Notes under the pieces: generated by a model
The model's database searches: none
What the model was told of the DNA's origin: nothing
Seen by the model: only the letters and a program-made list of their open reading frames with translations
Part shown: one piece after another, positions 34,843-45,244 of the stretch
Numbering within the stretch: the first letter of the stretch is position 1
Layout: each line of letters opens with the position of its first letter
Program-made: the position numbers and the translations under genes
Source: Microvirga pakistanensis
GTDB lineage: Bacteria; Pseudomonadota; Alphaproteobacteria; Rhizobiales; Beijerinckiaceae
Assembly: GCF_004458765.1 (NCBI RefSeq)
Contig: NZ_SPJX01000469.1
Coordinates: 301,840 to 365,839, forward strand
Direction: 5' to 3'
DNA: 64,000 nt

Positions 34843-36099
34843 CTACTTCTTCAGGATCGCGTTCGCCTTGGAGGCGGCGTCCTTGAGCGTCGGCTCGATC
34901 TGGCCATTGCCGAGATAGATCCGCTGGAGCGCCGACGTGGTGACGTCGGCGACTTCCTCCCAGCCGGCGATCACCGGCGCGAAGCGCGCGATCGGCAGGA
35001 GACTCGTGAACACCTTCAGGTCGGCATTCTCGGCGAAGTACTTGTCCTCCGCCTCCGCCTTGGTCACCGGCAGGAAGCCCTCATTGACCGTGAACTTGAT
35101 GCGCTGCTTCGGCTGGAACAGGAAATCCAGAAACTTGAACGCTTCCGCCTTGTTCTTGGAGTTCTGGAACATGATCACCGAGTCGGTCACGCCGTAGGTG
35201 CCCTGATCTCCGCTCGGCCCTTTCGGAATCGGGGCCACGCCGTATTTGAGGTTCGGCGCCTCGTCGCGGATCTGGTTGGCCAGGAACGGCGCGGTCATCA
35301 TCATGCCTACCTTGCCCTGCTTGAAGAGGTTCTGCACATCTTCGCGGGCATAGGACGTGACGCCCGGCTGCGTCGCCCCCTCGTCGATGAGGCGCTTGTA
35401 GAGCGAGGCGGCCTCGATGGCGGCCTTCGAGTCGAGGCCCGACTTGCCGTCCTTCACGATGTCACCGCCGAAGGACCACATGCCATAATAGAAGTAGACG
35501 TCGGTCTCGACTTCCTTGCCCTGAAGACCGAAGCCGTAGACGCCGTTCCCCAGCGCGGTGATCTTCTTGGCGTTCGCCTCCAGCTCCGCCCAGGTCTTCG
35601 GCGGTTCGGAGATCCCCGCTTTCTGGAACAGATCCTTGTTGTAGTACATCGCGCGCGCGGATGCGGCGATGGGCAACCCGTAGGTCTTGCCGTTCATCAC
35701 TGACGGCGTCAGGAAGGTCTCGATGAAGCGACCCTTGACCTCCGGCGTGAGATAGCTGTCGAGCGGCTCCGCGATGCCCTGTTCGACGAAGTCCACCAGC
35801 CAGCGGGTGCCGATGATCGACAGGTCCGCATTGGCATTGGCCGAGATGTCGGTGGTCAGTTTCTGAAGCAGGTTGTCCCACGGCACCACTTCGAACTGGA
35901 TCTTGATGCCAGGATTGGCCGCTTCGAAATCCTTGGCCACCTGCTCGAAATAGGGGCCCGTCTTGGCGGAATATTCCGCGACCGTCACCCGGACGGTGCC
36001 GGCGTTGGCACCTGCGGAGAGCGCAAGGCTGCCGATGCCCGCGAGCATGACGCCCTTGAGGCTGAAGAAGGTGTTCTTTCGGAGTTTTTTCACGTGCAT
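34843..36099 (-). CDS. extracellular solute-binding protein (family 1, sugar type)
   Basis: A 418-residue periplasmic binding protein. A signal peptide covers residues 1-30 (SAGANA cut). The family-1 fold is shown by FEAANPGIKIQFEVVPWDNLLQKL and GIAEPLDSYL, with the internal Tyr/Gly-rich segments of CUT1 binding proteins. GAGGGAAC before the ATG at 36099 decides the start. It begins the minus-strand operon of binding protein, two permeases and RidA. The ligand is unknown; the locus suggests an N-acylated amino compound or amino sugar. Confidence 0.92.
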   Translation of the reverse strand: MHVKKLRKNTFFSLKGVMLAGIGSLALSAGANAGTVRVTVAEYSAKTGPYFEQVAKDFEAANPGIKIQFEVVPWDNLLQKLTTDISANANADLSIIGTRWLVDFVEQGIAEPLDSYLTPEVKGRFIETFLTPSVMNGKTYGLPIAASARAMYYNKDLFQKAGISEPPKTWAELEANAKKITALGNGVYGFGLQGKEVETDVYFYYGMWSFGGDIVKDGKSGLDSKAAIEAASLYKRLIDEGATQPGVTSYAREDVQNLFKQGKVGMMMTAPFLANQIRDEAPNLKYGVAPIPKGPSGDQGTYGVTDSVIMFQNSKNKAEAFKFLDFLFQPKQRIKFTVNEGFLPVTKAEAEDKYFAENADLKVFTSLLPIARFAPVIAGWEEVADVTTSALQRIYLGNGQIEPTLKDAASKANAILKK

Positions 36100-36204
36100 G
36101 TTCCCTCTGCTGGGGCCGCACACCTTAGAAAAGCAGCCCGGCAACAGGTATTGTTGTGAAAGAAAATTACTTAGGCAAGGGGATTTTTGCGTATATTCCT
36201 GCCT

Positions 36205-36227
36205 TTTATGTTGCTAAATTTCATAAA
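36205..36227. promoter_or_regulatory. candidate operator in the divergent promoter region
   Basis: TTTATG-N11-CATAAA is an inverted repeat in the AT-rich 180-base space between the binding-protein gene and the SDR gene. The RpiR-type regulator encoded in the locus could bind here and control both directions. This is pattern-based only. Confidence 0.4.
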
Positions 36228-36281
36228 TCACTTCAGCCTTGTTGATGTCGAAAGCGAGAACCAGTTCGGAGCAAGCCGTTG

Positions 36282-37037
36282 ATGAAGAGCCTGGAGGACC
36301 AGCTGGTCGTCATCACGGGTGCGGGCGGCGGGATCGGGGTCACGATGGTCCGGCGGTTTCGGGAAGCCGGGGCCCGGATCGTCGCCTGCGACGTCTCGGC
36401 GGAGGCTCTCGGAGATCTTGACGCCGCCCACAAGGAAGTCTTCGACCTTGGCAACCCCGACGCCTGCAAGGAGGCGTGCGCGCGCATTCAGACAAGTGCC
36501 GGACTGCCCGACGTTATCATCAGCAACGCAGGCCACACCCGCGCCGAGACGCTGGAACAGGTCGACGACCGTGCCTGGAATTTCGAGCTCGACGTGAACC
36601 TCAACGGAGCCCGCAATTTCACCGCACCCTTTCTCGATCCCATGAAGGCGAGAGGATCCGGCGTCTTCGTCTTCATCTCGTCCGTGAACGCGCTCGCCCA
36701 TTTCGGCAACCCTGCCTATGCGGCGGCAAAAGCCGGACTCGTGGCCTATGCCCGGGCCATCGCGACGGAATGCGGGCGCTATGGCATCCGCTCGAACACG
36801 ATCTGCCCGGGCTCGGTGCGCACCCATGCCTGGGACCACCGGATCGAGAAGGATCCTGGCATTCTCGACAAGGTCTCGCGCCTTTATCCCCTCGGCCACA
36901 TGGTCACTCCCGACGACGTGGCGAATGCAGCGGTCTTTCTCGCGTCTCCTCTGTCGGCCGGCATTACGGGCGTCACCTTGCCGGTGGATGGCGGCCTCAT
37001 GGCCGGCAACCTGCCCTTCATCGATGCGATCAGGTGA
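36282..37037 (+). CDS. SDR-family oxidoreductase
   Basis: A 251-residue classical short-chain dehydrogenase. The cofactor motif is TGAGGGIG near residues 12-19, NAG is in ISNAGH, and the catalytic Ser lies in FISSVNA with Tyr/Lys in YAAAK. The substrate is not readable from sequence. It is the first plus-strand gene of the divergent locus, 12 bases before the ATPase gene. A TTG one codon earlier is a possible start. Confidence 0.9.
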   Translation: MKSLEDQLVVITGAGGGIGVTMVRRFREAGARIVACDVSAEALGDLDAAHKEVFDLGNPDACKEACARIQTSAGLPDVIISNAGHTRAETLEQVDDRAWNFELDVNLNGARNFTAPFLDPMKARGSGVFVFISSVNALAHFGNPAYAAAKAGLVAYARAIATECGRYGIRSNTICPGSVRTHAWDHRIEKDPGILDKVSRLYPLGHMVTPDDVANAAVFLASPLSAGITGVTLPVDGGLMAGNLPFIDAIR

Positions 37038-37049
37038 GAGGAGTTTCCG

Positions 37050-38119
<1,070 letters not shown>

Positions 38120-38123
<4 letters not shown>

Positions 38124-39007
38124 ACGTGAAGGCGACACAGGACATCATCGCGCGGGTTCGCAGATGGGCCGCAGACGGCTCGAAGGCGGAGCGCAGGCTT
38201 GCGTCCCTTGTCCTCAGCGACCTCTCCTATGTGTCCAAGGCCCCGATCGCCGAAATTGCGAGCCGTGCCGGGGTGAGCGAACCGACGGTGACACGCTTTG
38301 CGCGGGCGCTCGGATGCGAAGGCATTCGCGACTTCAAGTATCACCTCGCGCAGGCCCTGGCGGTCGGCGGCAGTTATCTCAACCCCTCGCCTCTTCGGCG
38401 CGAGGAGCGCGAAGAGCGCATTCTCGCGACTGTCTGCGGCAATGCGGCCGCGGCGATCGAGCGTGTGCGCTCCAGCATCGACATGGAAACCGTCGGGCTG
38501 ATCGCGGACCAGATGTCCACCGCGCGCTCCATTCTGTCCTATGGTTCGGGTGGGAACTCCTCGCTCATGTCGATGGAACTGCACAACCGCCTGTTCCGCC
38601 TCGGCCTGTCCGTGATCGCCCACAGCGACGGCCAGATGCAGCGAATGACCGCCTCGGTGGCCACGCCGGAAACACTCGTGGTCGCTTTCTCGATCTCCGG
38701 CTACTCGCCATCGGTAGTGGATTCCGTCAGAACGGCGCGGCACTACGGAGCCAGGACGGTTGCCGTGACCGCGCCGGGATCGGCGCTCGCCCGCGAGGCC
38801 GAGATCCTCCTTCCCTTTGTGGTGCCCGAGGACGGCAACCTCTACAAGCCCACCTCGGCCCGCTACACGATGATGGCCATCGTCGACCTGATCGCGATGA
38901 CGACGGCCGAAGCCATCGGGCCTTCCGTTCTCGAAGGCCTTCGCCGCATCAAGCACAGCCTGGCTGCCGTGAACGTCAACGATCCGAAACTGCCCCTGGG
39001 CGACTGA
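38120..39007 (+). CDS. MurR/RpiR-family transcriptional regulator
   Basis: A 295-residue regulator with an N-terminal RpiR helix-turn-helix (about 1-77; IAEIASRAGVSEPTVTRFARALG) and a C-terminal SIS domain (about 125-260; LSYGSGGNSSLM and VAFSISGYSPSVVDS) that binds phosphosugars. E. coli MurR of this family controls N-acetylmuramic acid 6-phosphate use. It is coupled to the ATPase gene and probably controls the whole locus, with a sugar phosphate or related compound as signal. Confidence 0.92.
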
Positions 39008-39024
39008 AAGACGTCGGACCTCTA

Positions 39025-40086
39025 ATGACCAAGATTCATGAACTGGATACCCCTGTCGTGCTGATCGACCTGGACCGCGTGGAGGCGAACCTCAAGCGCG
39101 CTCAGAACTACGCGGATGCGCACGGAGTGAAGTTGCGCCCGCACATCAAGACCCACAAGCTGCCGCAATTCGCCAGACGTCAGATGGAGCTCGGAGCCAT
39201 CGGCATCACCTGCCAGAAGATCGGCGAAGCGGAGGTGATGGTCGAGGCCGGGATCACGGATATTCTCCTGCCCTACAACATTCTGGGCGAGCCCAAGCTC
39301 AAGCGTCTCCTGGCGCTCGCGCGGCGCGCAGCCATCAAGGTCACGGCCGACAGCGGCACGACCGTGGATGGGTATTCCAAGACCTTCGCGGGATCCGGCA
39401 TCACTCTTCCGGTTCTCGTGGAATGCGATACGGGCGGCGGGCGTGTCGGCGTCCAGTCGCCCGAGGATGCGCTCGCCCTTGCCCGGCATATCGCCGGCTC
39501 CGAGGGACTGCGCTTCGCAGGCCTGATGACCTATCCGGCCAAAGGCATGGTCGCGCAGGCCAATGCCTGGCTCGAGCGCGCGAGGGCTTTGCTCGCGGAG
39601 GCGGGCCTCACGCCCGAGATCGTCTCAACCGGGGGAACGCCGGACCTCTGGCACAGCGGCGAGAACCGAGCGGCCACGGAATATCGGCCCGGCACCTACA
39701 TCTATCTCGACCGGTTCCAGGTTCAGGAGGGTGTCGGCAGCTTCGACGATTGCGCCCTCACCGTGCTCGCGACCGTCGTCTCCCGCCCGACAGAAACCCG
39801 CGCGATCCTCGACACCGGCTCGAAATCGCTGACCAGCGATACGCTGGGACTTCCGGGCTTCGGCCGCATCGTCGAGTATCCGGACGCATCGATCGTCTCG
39901 CTGAGCGAGGAGCACGGGATCGTCGACCTGACGCATTCCTCCGCGAAGCCGAAGGTCGGAGAGCTGGTCCGCATCATCCCCAACCATGTCTGCCCCGTGA
40001 CCAACCTCTTCGACCACGTGACCTTCGTGCGCGGAGACGACGTGGTCGATACGGTTCCCGTCGCCGCCCGCGGCAAGGTAACGTGA
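39025..40086 (+). CDS. D-threonine aldolase/D-serine dehydratase-like PLP enzyme
   Basis: A 353-residue fold-type III PLP enzyme. RPHIKTHK holds the cofactor lysine (K42), and ECDTGGGRVG and VSTGGTPD follow. The C-terminal PNHVCPVTNL carries the His/Cys pair that binds a divalent metal in D-threonine aldolase and D-serine dehydratase. The two activities cannot be told apart here. The ATG at 39025 was chosen from family similarity; the same frame is open far upstream inside other genes. RidA in the same locus favours a dehydratase that releases an enamine. Confidence 0.88.
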   Translation: MTKIHELDTPVVLIDLDRVEANLKRAQNYADAHGVKLRPHIKTHKLPQFARRQMELGAIGITCQKIGEAEVMVEAGITDILLPYNILGEPKLKRLLALARRAAIKVTADSGTTVDGYSKTFAGSGITLPVLVECDTGGGRVGVQSPEDALALARHIAGSEGLRFAGLMTYPAKGMVAQANAWLERARALLAEAGLTPEIVSTGGTPDLWHSGENRAATEYRPGTYIYLDRFQVQEGVGSFDDCALTVLATVVSRPTETRAILDTGSKSLTSDTLGLPGFGRIVEYPDASIVSLSEEHGIVDLTHSSAKPKVGELVRIIPNHVCPVTNLFDHVTFVRGDDVVDTVPVAARGKVT

Positions 40087-40132
40087 GACGGTTCTCGCCT
40101 CTTCTCCTGCCGCATCATCTGGAGCTTCCGTC

Positions 40133-40630
40133 GTGATATCCCATATGCAGAACCCCTTTTCAGAAACGGATCCCGACCGCCGCGAGATCTGGACCATGCT
40201 GGTCGAGCGCGACATCGACGCCTTTCTTGCAGCCGACTGGTCGATGGTCGATGCCGACTTTCGCCGCGAAGGCTTCCTGGGACTGCACGCGCACAAGTCG
40301 GAGTTGCCGGACAGCTGGCGTCTCGATTTCCCGGACCTGGAAACCTACCGTGACGAATGGCTCCGTCAGGCGAAAGCCTCACAGGCCGTCGAGTATGCGG
40401 AGCCCGTTCGCGATGCCCTGTTTCGCGCCACGAACATGCGCGACATCGACCTTCGCGCCGACACGGCCGTCTGCCACAAGAAGTTCGACGGAACCATCGC
40501 ACTCAAGGGCGGCGGGGTGGAGGTGCTGAACTGGCAGACCCTGTACTTCTGCGCCCGCCTCGACGGGCGCTGGAAGATCACGGGTTTCGTCGGCTACATG
40601 CCGTTCCCGATGGGCAAACCCCGCGGTTGA
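40133..40630 (+). CDS. NTF2/SnoaL-like domain protein
   Basis: A 165-residue soluble protein with a cone-like alpha/beta pattern. Helices come first (DRREIWTMLVERDIDAFLAADW), then strands ending CARLDGRWKITGFVGYMP, as in NTF2-like proteins. The function is unknown, and members range from enzymes to binding proteins. The GTG at 40133 follows TGGAG; the ATG at 40145 is an alternative. It sits between the D-amino-acid enzyme and the deacylase genes. Confidence 0.65.
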   Translation: MISHMQNPFSETDPDRREIWTMLVERDIDAFLAADWSMVDADFRREGFLGLHAHKSELPDSWRLDFPDLETYRDEWLRQAKASQAVEYAEPVRDALFRATNMRDIDLRADTAVCHKKFDGTIALKGGGVEVLNWQTLYFCARLDGRWKITGFVGYMPFPMGKPRG

Positions 40631-40672
40631 GCCGGAACCGACATTCTTTCACGCAGAGCGGCCGAGGCAACG

Positions 40673-42274
40673 ATGACGCAAGACTGGCTGATCCGAAACG
40701 CCCGGATCATCGATGGCACGGGAGCCCCCTGGTTCCGCGGCGACGTGCATGTGGTGGACGGGCGGATCGCCGCCGTCGGCGCCAACCTGAAGGCGGAGCC
40801 GAGCATGGCGGTCGTCGATGCGCAGGATCGCTACCTCGCGCCGGGGTTCATCGATGCCCATTGCCACGACGACCTGATCTGCCTTCGCGATCCGGACCGC
40901 CCCGAAAAGGCGATGCAGGGCGTGACCACGGTCGTCGTGGGCAATTGCAGCTTCTCCCTTTATCCGGCCCGTGGACAATCCCGCGAGGACCTGCGCAAGC
41001 ATTTCTCGGGCCTGCTTGGACAAACGACACCCGAAGAGATCTTCGACGACTTCGCGGATTACCGTGAACGGCTTCATCAGGGTGTCGCCATCAACGTCGT
41101 CTCGCTCGTGGGCCATGCGGCCCTTCGCCTCGCGGTCATGGGTTACGAGCGCCGTGCGGCGACGCCGGACGAGACCGCCGCCATGGCGTCTCTCCTCGAC
41201 CGGCAGCTCGCTCAGGGAGCCATCGGCCTGTCCCTCGGCCTCGTTTATCCTCCCAGCGCCTTCGCCGCTCTCGACGAGATGGTGGCGCTCGCCGAGGTGG
41301 TGAAGGCGCATGGCCGCCTGATGACCGCGCATGTACGCAGCTATGAGGATGGGCTCGTCCCCTCCATCGAGGAGTTCATCGAGATCCTCCGGCGATCCGG
41401 AGCCGCCGGGCTCCTGTCCCATCTTCAGTCGGCAGGACGTCCCAATTGGGGGCAGATTCCGCGCGCTCTGGAAAACTTGGAAGCGGCACGACGGGAAGGC
41501 ATCGACATCAGCTTCGACATGTATCCCTACCCGGCCGGGAGCACCTATCTCCTGCAGCTCCTGCCACCTGCCGCTCTCGAAGGTGGGCTGGAACCGCTCA
41601 AGAAGAGGCTGCGCGATCCAGACGTCGGTCCCGTCCTGCGCCGCTGGGTGGAGAATGGCGGCCCGGCCTTTCACGGTCAGAGCAAGCTGCATCTGATCGG
41701 CTGGGATAATGTGCGCATTTCAGGCGTCAACAATGCCGCTCTCAAGCATCTGGAAGGCCTGAGCATGCTCCAGGCCGCCGAGCGCGAAAGCACCGAGCCC
41801 TACGATCTCCTGATCCGCCTCGTGGAGGAGGACGAAGGGCAAACCGGCGTCATTCTCTTCCAGCTCGACGAGAACGATCTGCATGCGGCCTGCTGCCATC
41901 GGCTTCACATGGTGGGATCGGACGGCCTGCCTCGCCCGGGCACGAAACCTCATCCACGCGCTTTCGGAACCTTCCCTCGCGTGGTCGGCCCCCTGCGGCG
42001 TGACAAGGGCTGGTTCTCCATCGAGGATGCCGTCCGGCGCATGACATCGATCGCCGCGCAACGGTTCTCCCTTCAGGACCGCGGCCTGGTGCGGCCCGAC
42101 ATGATGGCCGACCTGGTCCTGTTCGAGGAAGGCGTCACCGACCGGGCGACCTTCGACGAATCGACCCTGCTCCCGTCCGGCATCATCCATGTCTGGGTTA
42201 ACGGAGAAGCCGTCGTAAGAGATGGTGCGCCGACAGGAGCCCGGCCGGGCCGCATGCTCCCCGTTACCGCGTGA
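40673..42274 (+). CDS. N-acyl-D-amino-acid deacylase (D-aminoacylase family)
   Basis: A 533-residue amidohydrolase that would release a D-amino acid from its N-acyl form. The N-terminal metal motif is GFIDAHCHDD near residue 58-67. The barrel shows MTAHVRSYEDGL and LLSHLQSAGRPNWG. The C-terminal beta domain has TSIAAQRFSLQDRGLVRPDMMADLVLF, all typical of D-aminoacylase/dihydroorotase-like enzymes. It ends the plus-strand operon and supplies the key clue to the substrate of the locus. Confidence 0.9.
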   Translation: MTQDWLIRNARIIDGTGAPWFRGDVHVVDGRIAAVGANLKAEPSMAVVDAQDRYLAPGFIDAHCHDDLICLRDPDRPEKAMQGVTTVVVGNCSFSLYPARGQSREDLRKHFSGLLGQTTPEEIFDDFADYRERLHQGVAINVVSLVGHAALRLAVMGYERRAATPDETAAMASLLDRQLAQGAIGLSLGLVYPPSAFAALDEMVALAEVVKAHGRLMTAHVRSYEDGLVPSIEEFIEILRRSGAAGLLSHLQSAGRPNWGQIPRALENLEAARREGIDISFDMYPYPAGSTYLLQLLPPAALEGGLEPLKKRLRDPDVGPVLRRWVENGGPAFHGQSKLHLIGWDNVRISGVNNAALKHLEGLSMLQAAERESTEPYDLLIRLVEEDEGQTGVILFQLDENDLHAACCHRLHMVGSDGLPRPGTKPHPRAFGTFPRVVGPLRRDKGWFSIEDAVRRMTSIAAQRFSLQDRGLVRPDMMADLVLFEEGVTDRATFDESTLLPSGIIHVWVNGEAVVRDGAPTGARPGRMLPVTA

Positions 42275-42340
42275 CGCGTTGTGAGCGCATCCTGCGCAGG
42301 ACGCGCTCCCTTTCTTCCTTGTCCCGTGAGGTGTTCTAAA

Positions 42341-42383
42341 GCATCGGGCGTGAAAAGTGGATTTGCACTTTTTGGTCCGATGC
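42341..42383. repeat. dispersed palindromic repeat (REP-like)
   Basis: GCATCGG...AAAAGTG-gatttg-CACTTTT...CCGATGC is a two-part inverted repeat between convergent genes. It has the form of intergenic palindromes scattered through Rhizobiales genomes. Confidence 0.7.
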
Positions 42384-42436
42384 CTTCTTAAGAATAAGAG
42401 CATCGTCTTAGCGGACCCGCAGGGCCGCACGGTGCT

Positions 42437-45199
42437 CTAGCCGCGCTCGATGATTTCGCGGATTCTGACGGCGAGATCTTCGATGGCGAAGGGCTTCGTG
42501 ATCATTTCCATGCCTGGCACGAGAAAGCCGGAAGCCATGGCGGCCTGTTCCGCATACCCGGTGATGAAGAGCACCTTCAGGTCGGGCCGTGTCAGTCGGG
42601 CGTGATCGGCGAGTTGGCGGCCGTTCAGCCCCGGCAGGCCCACATCGGTCACCAGCAGATCGATCCGCTGCTTCGACTCCAGGATCCTGAGACCCGACGG
42701 ACCATCCACAGCCGCAAGGGCCTGGTAACCGAGATCGGCCAGCACCTCGAGGATCAGCGAACGGACGACCGGCTCGTCCTCCACCACCAGAACGGTCTCG
42801 CCCGCCTCGGCCCGATGCGCCTCGCTCAAGCCCGGCGATGAAACGTTTTCCGCAAGCTCGCCTTCGTAGGCGGGAAGATAGATCGTCACGGCCGTGCCCC
42901 GGCCGACCTCGCTGTCGATGCGGACATGCCCTTCCGACTGCTTGGCGAAGCCATACACCATGGAGAGGCCGAGGCCCGTCCCCTCCCCGATCGGTTTCGT
43001 CGTGAAGAATGGATCGAAAGCCTGGGCCAGCACGTCAGGCGTCATGCCCGTGCCGGTGTCGGACACGCAGACCGTGACATACTGGCCGGGAGAAACATCC
43101 TGGCGCGTGGCCGAATAGGTGCTGTCGGGACGAGATATCCCCGTCTCGATGGTGAGCCCGCCGCCCTCGGGCATGGCATCGCGCGCATTGATGGCGAGGT
43201 TGAGGATCGCGCTCTCGAGCTGGTTGGGATCGCACAACGTCAACGGCACATTGTCGGAGGCAGCGATCTTGAGCTCGATCGCTTCCGAGGTGGTTCTCCG
43301 AAGGAGTTCCTCCATGGATCGGACGAGCTTGTTGACGTCCACCGGTCGCGGATCGAGCGGCTGCCGCCGTGCGAAGGCGAGTAGACGGTGCGTCAACGCG
43401 GCGGCCCGATTGGCCGAGGAAGTGGCCGCCTTGATGTAGCGTTCCAGGTTGTCGGCCCTGCCCTGCGCCATGCGTGTCTGCAGAAGATCGAGAGAGCCGA
43501 CAATTCCCGTCAGGAGATTGTTGAAGTCGTGGGCGATCCCGCCGGTGAGCTGGCCGACGGCTTCCATCTTCTGGCTCTGGCGAAGCTGCTCTTCCAGGAG
43601 CTTGCGCTGGGTGACGTCGCGTCCCACGCTGTAGAACACGTCCTCTGCCGGCGCAAAGGTCCAGCTGATCCAGTGATAATCCCCGCTCTTCGTATGAATG
43701 CGGACATCGAAATCCTTGATCGACTCGCCTCGCTGCAAGGCCTCGAACACATGTTGGCCTGCTGCGCGATCCTCCGGATGGATCCAGGTTTCGAACAGGG
43801 TGCCGACGACCTCATCCTCGCGATAGCCGAGAAGATTCATCCATGCAGGATTGACGGCTTTGAGATACCCCTCGCCGTCGCAGACGCTGAAGAGATCGCT
43901 TGACAGGCTCCAGAGCCGGTCGCGCTCGCGCGTCGTCTCCTCGACCCGGCTCTCCAGCTTCTCGTTCAGTTCCCGGAGCCGCTCCTCGGACCGCTTTGCG
44001 GCCGTGATGTCGTAGATGACGCCGATGAAGCGCAGGCCTGCGGTTTCGGTGTCGCGGACGAACTCACCCCTCCGGGCGAGCCAGCGGAGCTCCCTGGTGT
44101 CGGCGCGCTCGATCCGGCACTCCCCATAGACCGTGCCTTCCCGAGAGCTCTGCTCGACAATGGCGGGATCTCCCTCCACGACGAGAGCGTTGATCGTACG
44201 CGCCGGGAGGACGTTGGTGGGATGCAGCCCGAGCAGCCGGCAGAACTCCTCCGAGACGGTGACGGTCGCGAAGACATCGATATACTCGAACGTGCCGACC
44301 CCACCCGCGCTCTGCGCGATCCGCAGGCGCTCCTCGACATGCTTCTGCTCGGTGACGTCGAGAACGACGCCGGTGAATTTCAGGGGCTGACCATCGTCGC
44401 CGAAATGGCTGCGTCCGCGCGCATGCGCCCATCGGACCGAACCATCGGGTGCAAGGAGCCGGTATTCCTTGGAGAAGATCTCAGCCCCGTTGAGCATGCC
44501 CGCAACCGCGAGACGAATTCTCGGGCGATCCTCGGGATGGATCGCCGTGAAGAAGGATTCGGCCGGCAAGCCCTTGGCAGCCTCACTCGGATTCAAACCG
44601 TGAAGCGCAGCAAACCGCGCGTCCGCACTGAAGCGCCGGCCGGGAATATCCCACTCCCAGGAGCCGCCTGTGCCTGCCACCGTCAGCGTTTGCCGGAGCC
44701 TCTCGTTGGTTTGATCCAGCTCCTTCTGGTTCGCACTCAACGCCACCTGCATATCGACGGCCTGATGGGCCCGCGAGACATCGACCTGGGTCGATAGAAA
44801 GAAGAGCGGCCTTCCGCCCTCGTCGTTCACGGGCGTGATGAAGATGTGATTCCAGAAGCGGGTTCCATCCTTACGCCAATTCAGGATCTCGGCCGAGACG
44901 GGACGGCCTGCCCTGATCGCCTCACGGACCTCCGCTACGGACTCCTGTTCGACCTCGGGCGGCTGAAGGAAGCGGCAATTGCGGCCGACAGCCTCTTCGG
45001 GGGGAAATCCCGTCGATCGGCAGAACGCCTCATTCACGAACACGATGGGATTGTCGTTAAGGCGGGGATTCGTCGCGACCATCGGCAATCCCGAACGTTC
45101 GAGCGCCGAAAAGATCGGCCCCGCCACGCGACGCAGTTCATCCGCCGCTGCCTCAATGGTCAGCTCGACCGTCTCCTTTGGAAGCGCGCGGGCCGTCAT
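42437..45199 (-). CDS. LOV-domain hybrid sensor histidine kinase
   Basis: A 920-residue multi-domain kinase. The first domain (about 26-145) is a LOV domain: GRNCRFLQ carries the photoactive Cys (C75) that forms the flavin adduct in blue light. The flavin-contact segments NWRKDGTRFWN and LSTQVDVS (conserved Gln) are present. Three further PAS domains follow (about 175-290, 300-405, 425-545), then HisKA with GGIAHDFNNLL, HATPase with NLAINARDAMP and GTGLGLSMVYGF, and a C-terminal receiver with Asp in LLVTDVGLPG. It lies 45 bases after the CheC-like gene, at the end of the chemosensory cluster. Confidence 0.93.
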   Translation of the reverse strand: MTARALPKETVELTIEAAADELRRVAGPIFSALERSGLPMVATNPRLNDNPIVFVNEAFCRSTGFPPEEAVGRNCRFLQPPEVEQESVAEVREAIRAGRPVSAEILNWRKDGTRFWNHIFITPVNDEGGRPLFFLSTQVDVSRAHQAVDMQVALSANQKELDQTNERLRQTLTVAGTGGSWEWDIPGRRFSADARFAALHGLNPSEAAKGLPAESFFTAIHPEDRPRIRLAVAGMLNGAEIFSKEYRLLAPDGSVRWAHARGRSHFGDDGQPLKFTGVVLDVTEQKHVEERLRIAQSAGGVGTFEYIDVFATVTVSEEFCRLLGLHPTNVLPARTINALVVEGDPAIVEQSSREGTVYGECRIERADTRELRWLARRGEFVRDTETAGLRFIGVIYDITAAKRSEERLRELNEKLESRVEETTRERDRLWSLSSDLFSVCDGEGYLKAVNPAWMNLLGYREDEVVGTLFETWIHPEDRAAGQHVFEALQRGESIKDFDVRIHTKSGDYHWISWTFAPAEDVFYSVGRDVTQRKLLEEQLRQSQKMEAVGQLTGGIAHDFNNLLTGIVGSLDLLQTRMAQGRADNLERYIKAATSSANRAAALTHRLLAFARRQPLDPRPVDVNKLVRSMEELLRRTTSEAIELKIAASDNVPLTLCDPNQLESAILNLAINARDAMPEGGGLTIETGISRPDSTYSATRQDVSPGQYVTVCVSDTGTGMTPDVLAQAFDPFFTTKPIGEGTGLGLSMVYGFAKQSEGHVRIDSEVGRGTAVTIYLPAYEGELAENVSSPGLSEAHRAEAGETVLVVEDEPVVRSLILEVLADLGYQALAAVDGPSGLRILESKQRIDLLVTDVGLPGLNGRQLADHARLTRPDLKVLFITGYAEQAAMASGFLVPGMEMITKPFAIEDLAVRIREIIERG

Positions 45200-45244
45200 A
45201 CCAGCCTGATTGTTGTTGAGGTGTTTCGATGCGACCTCATGGCC

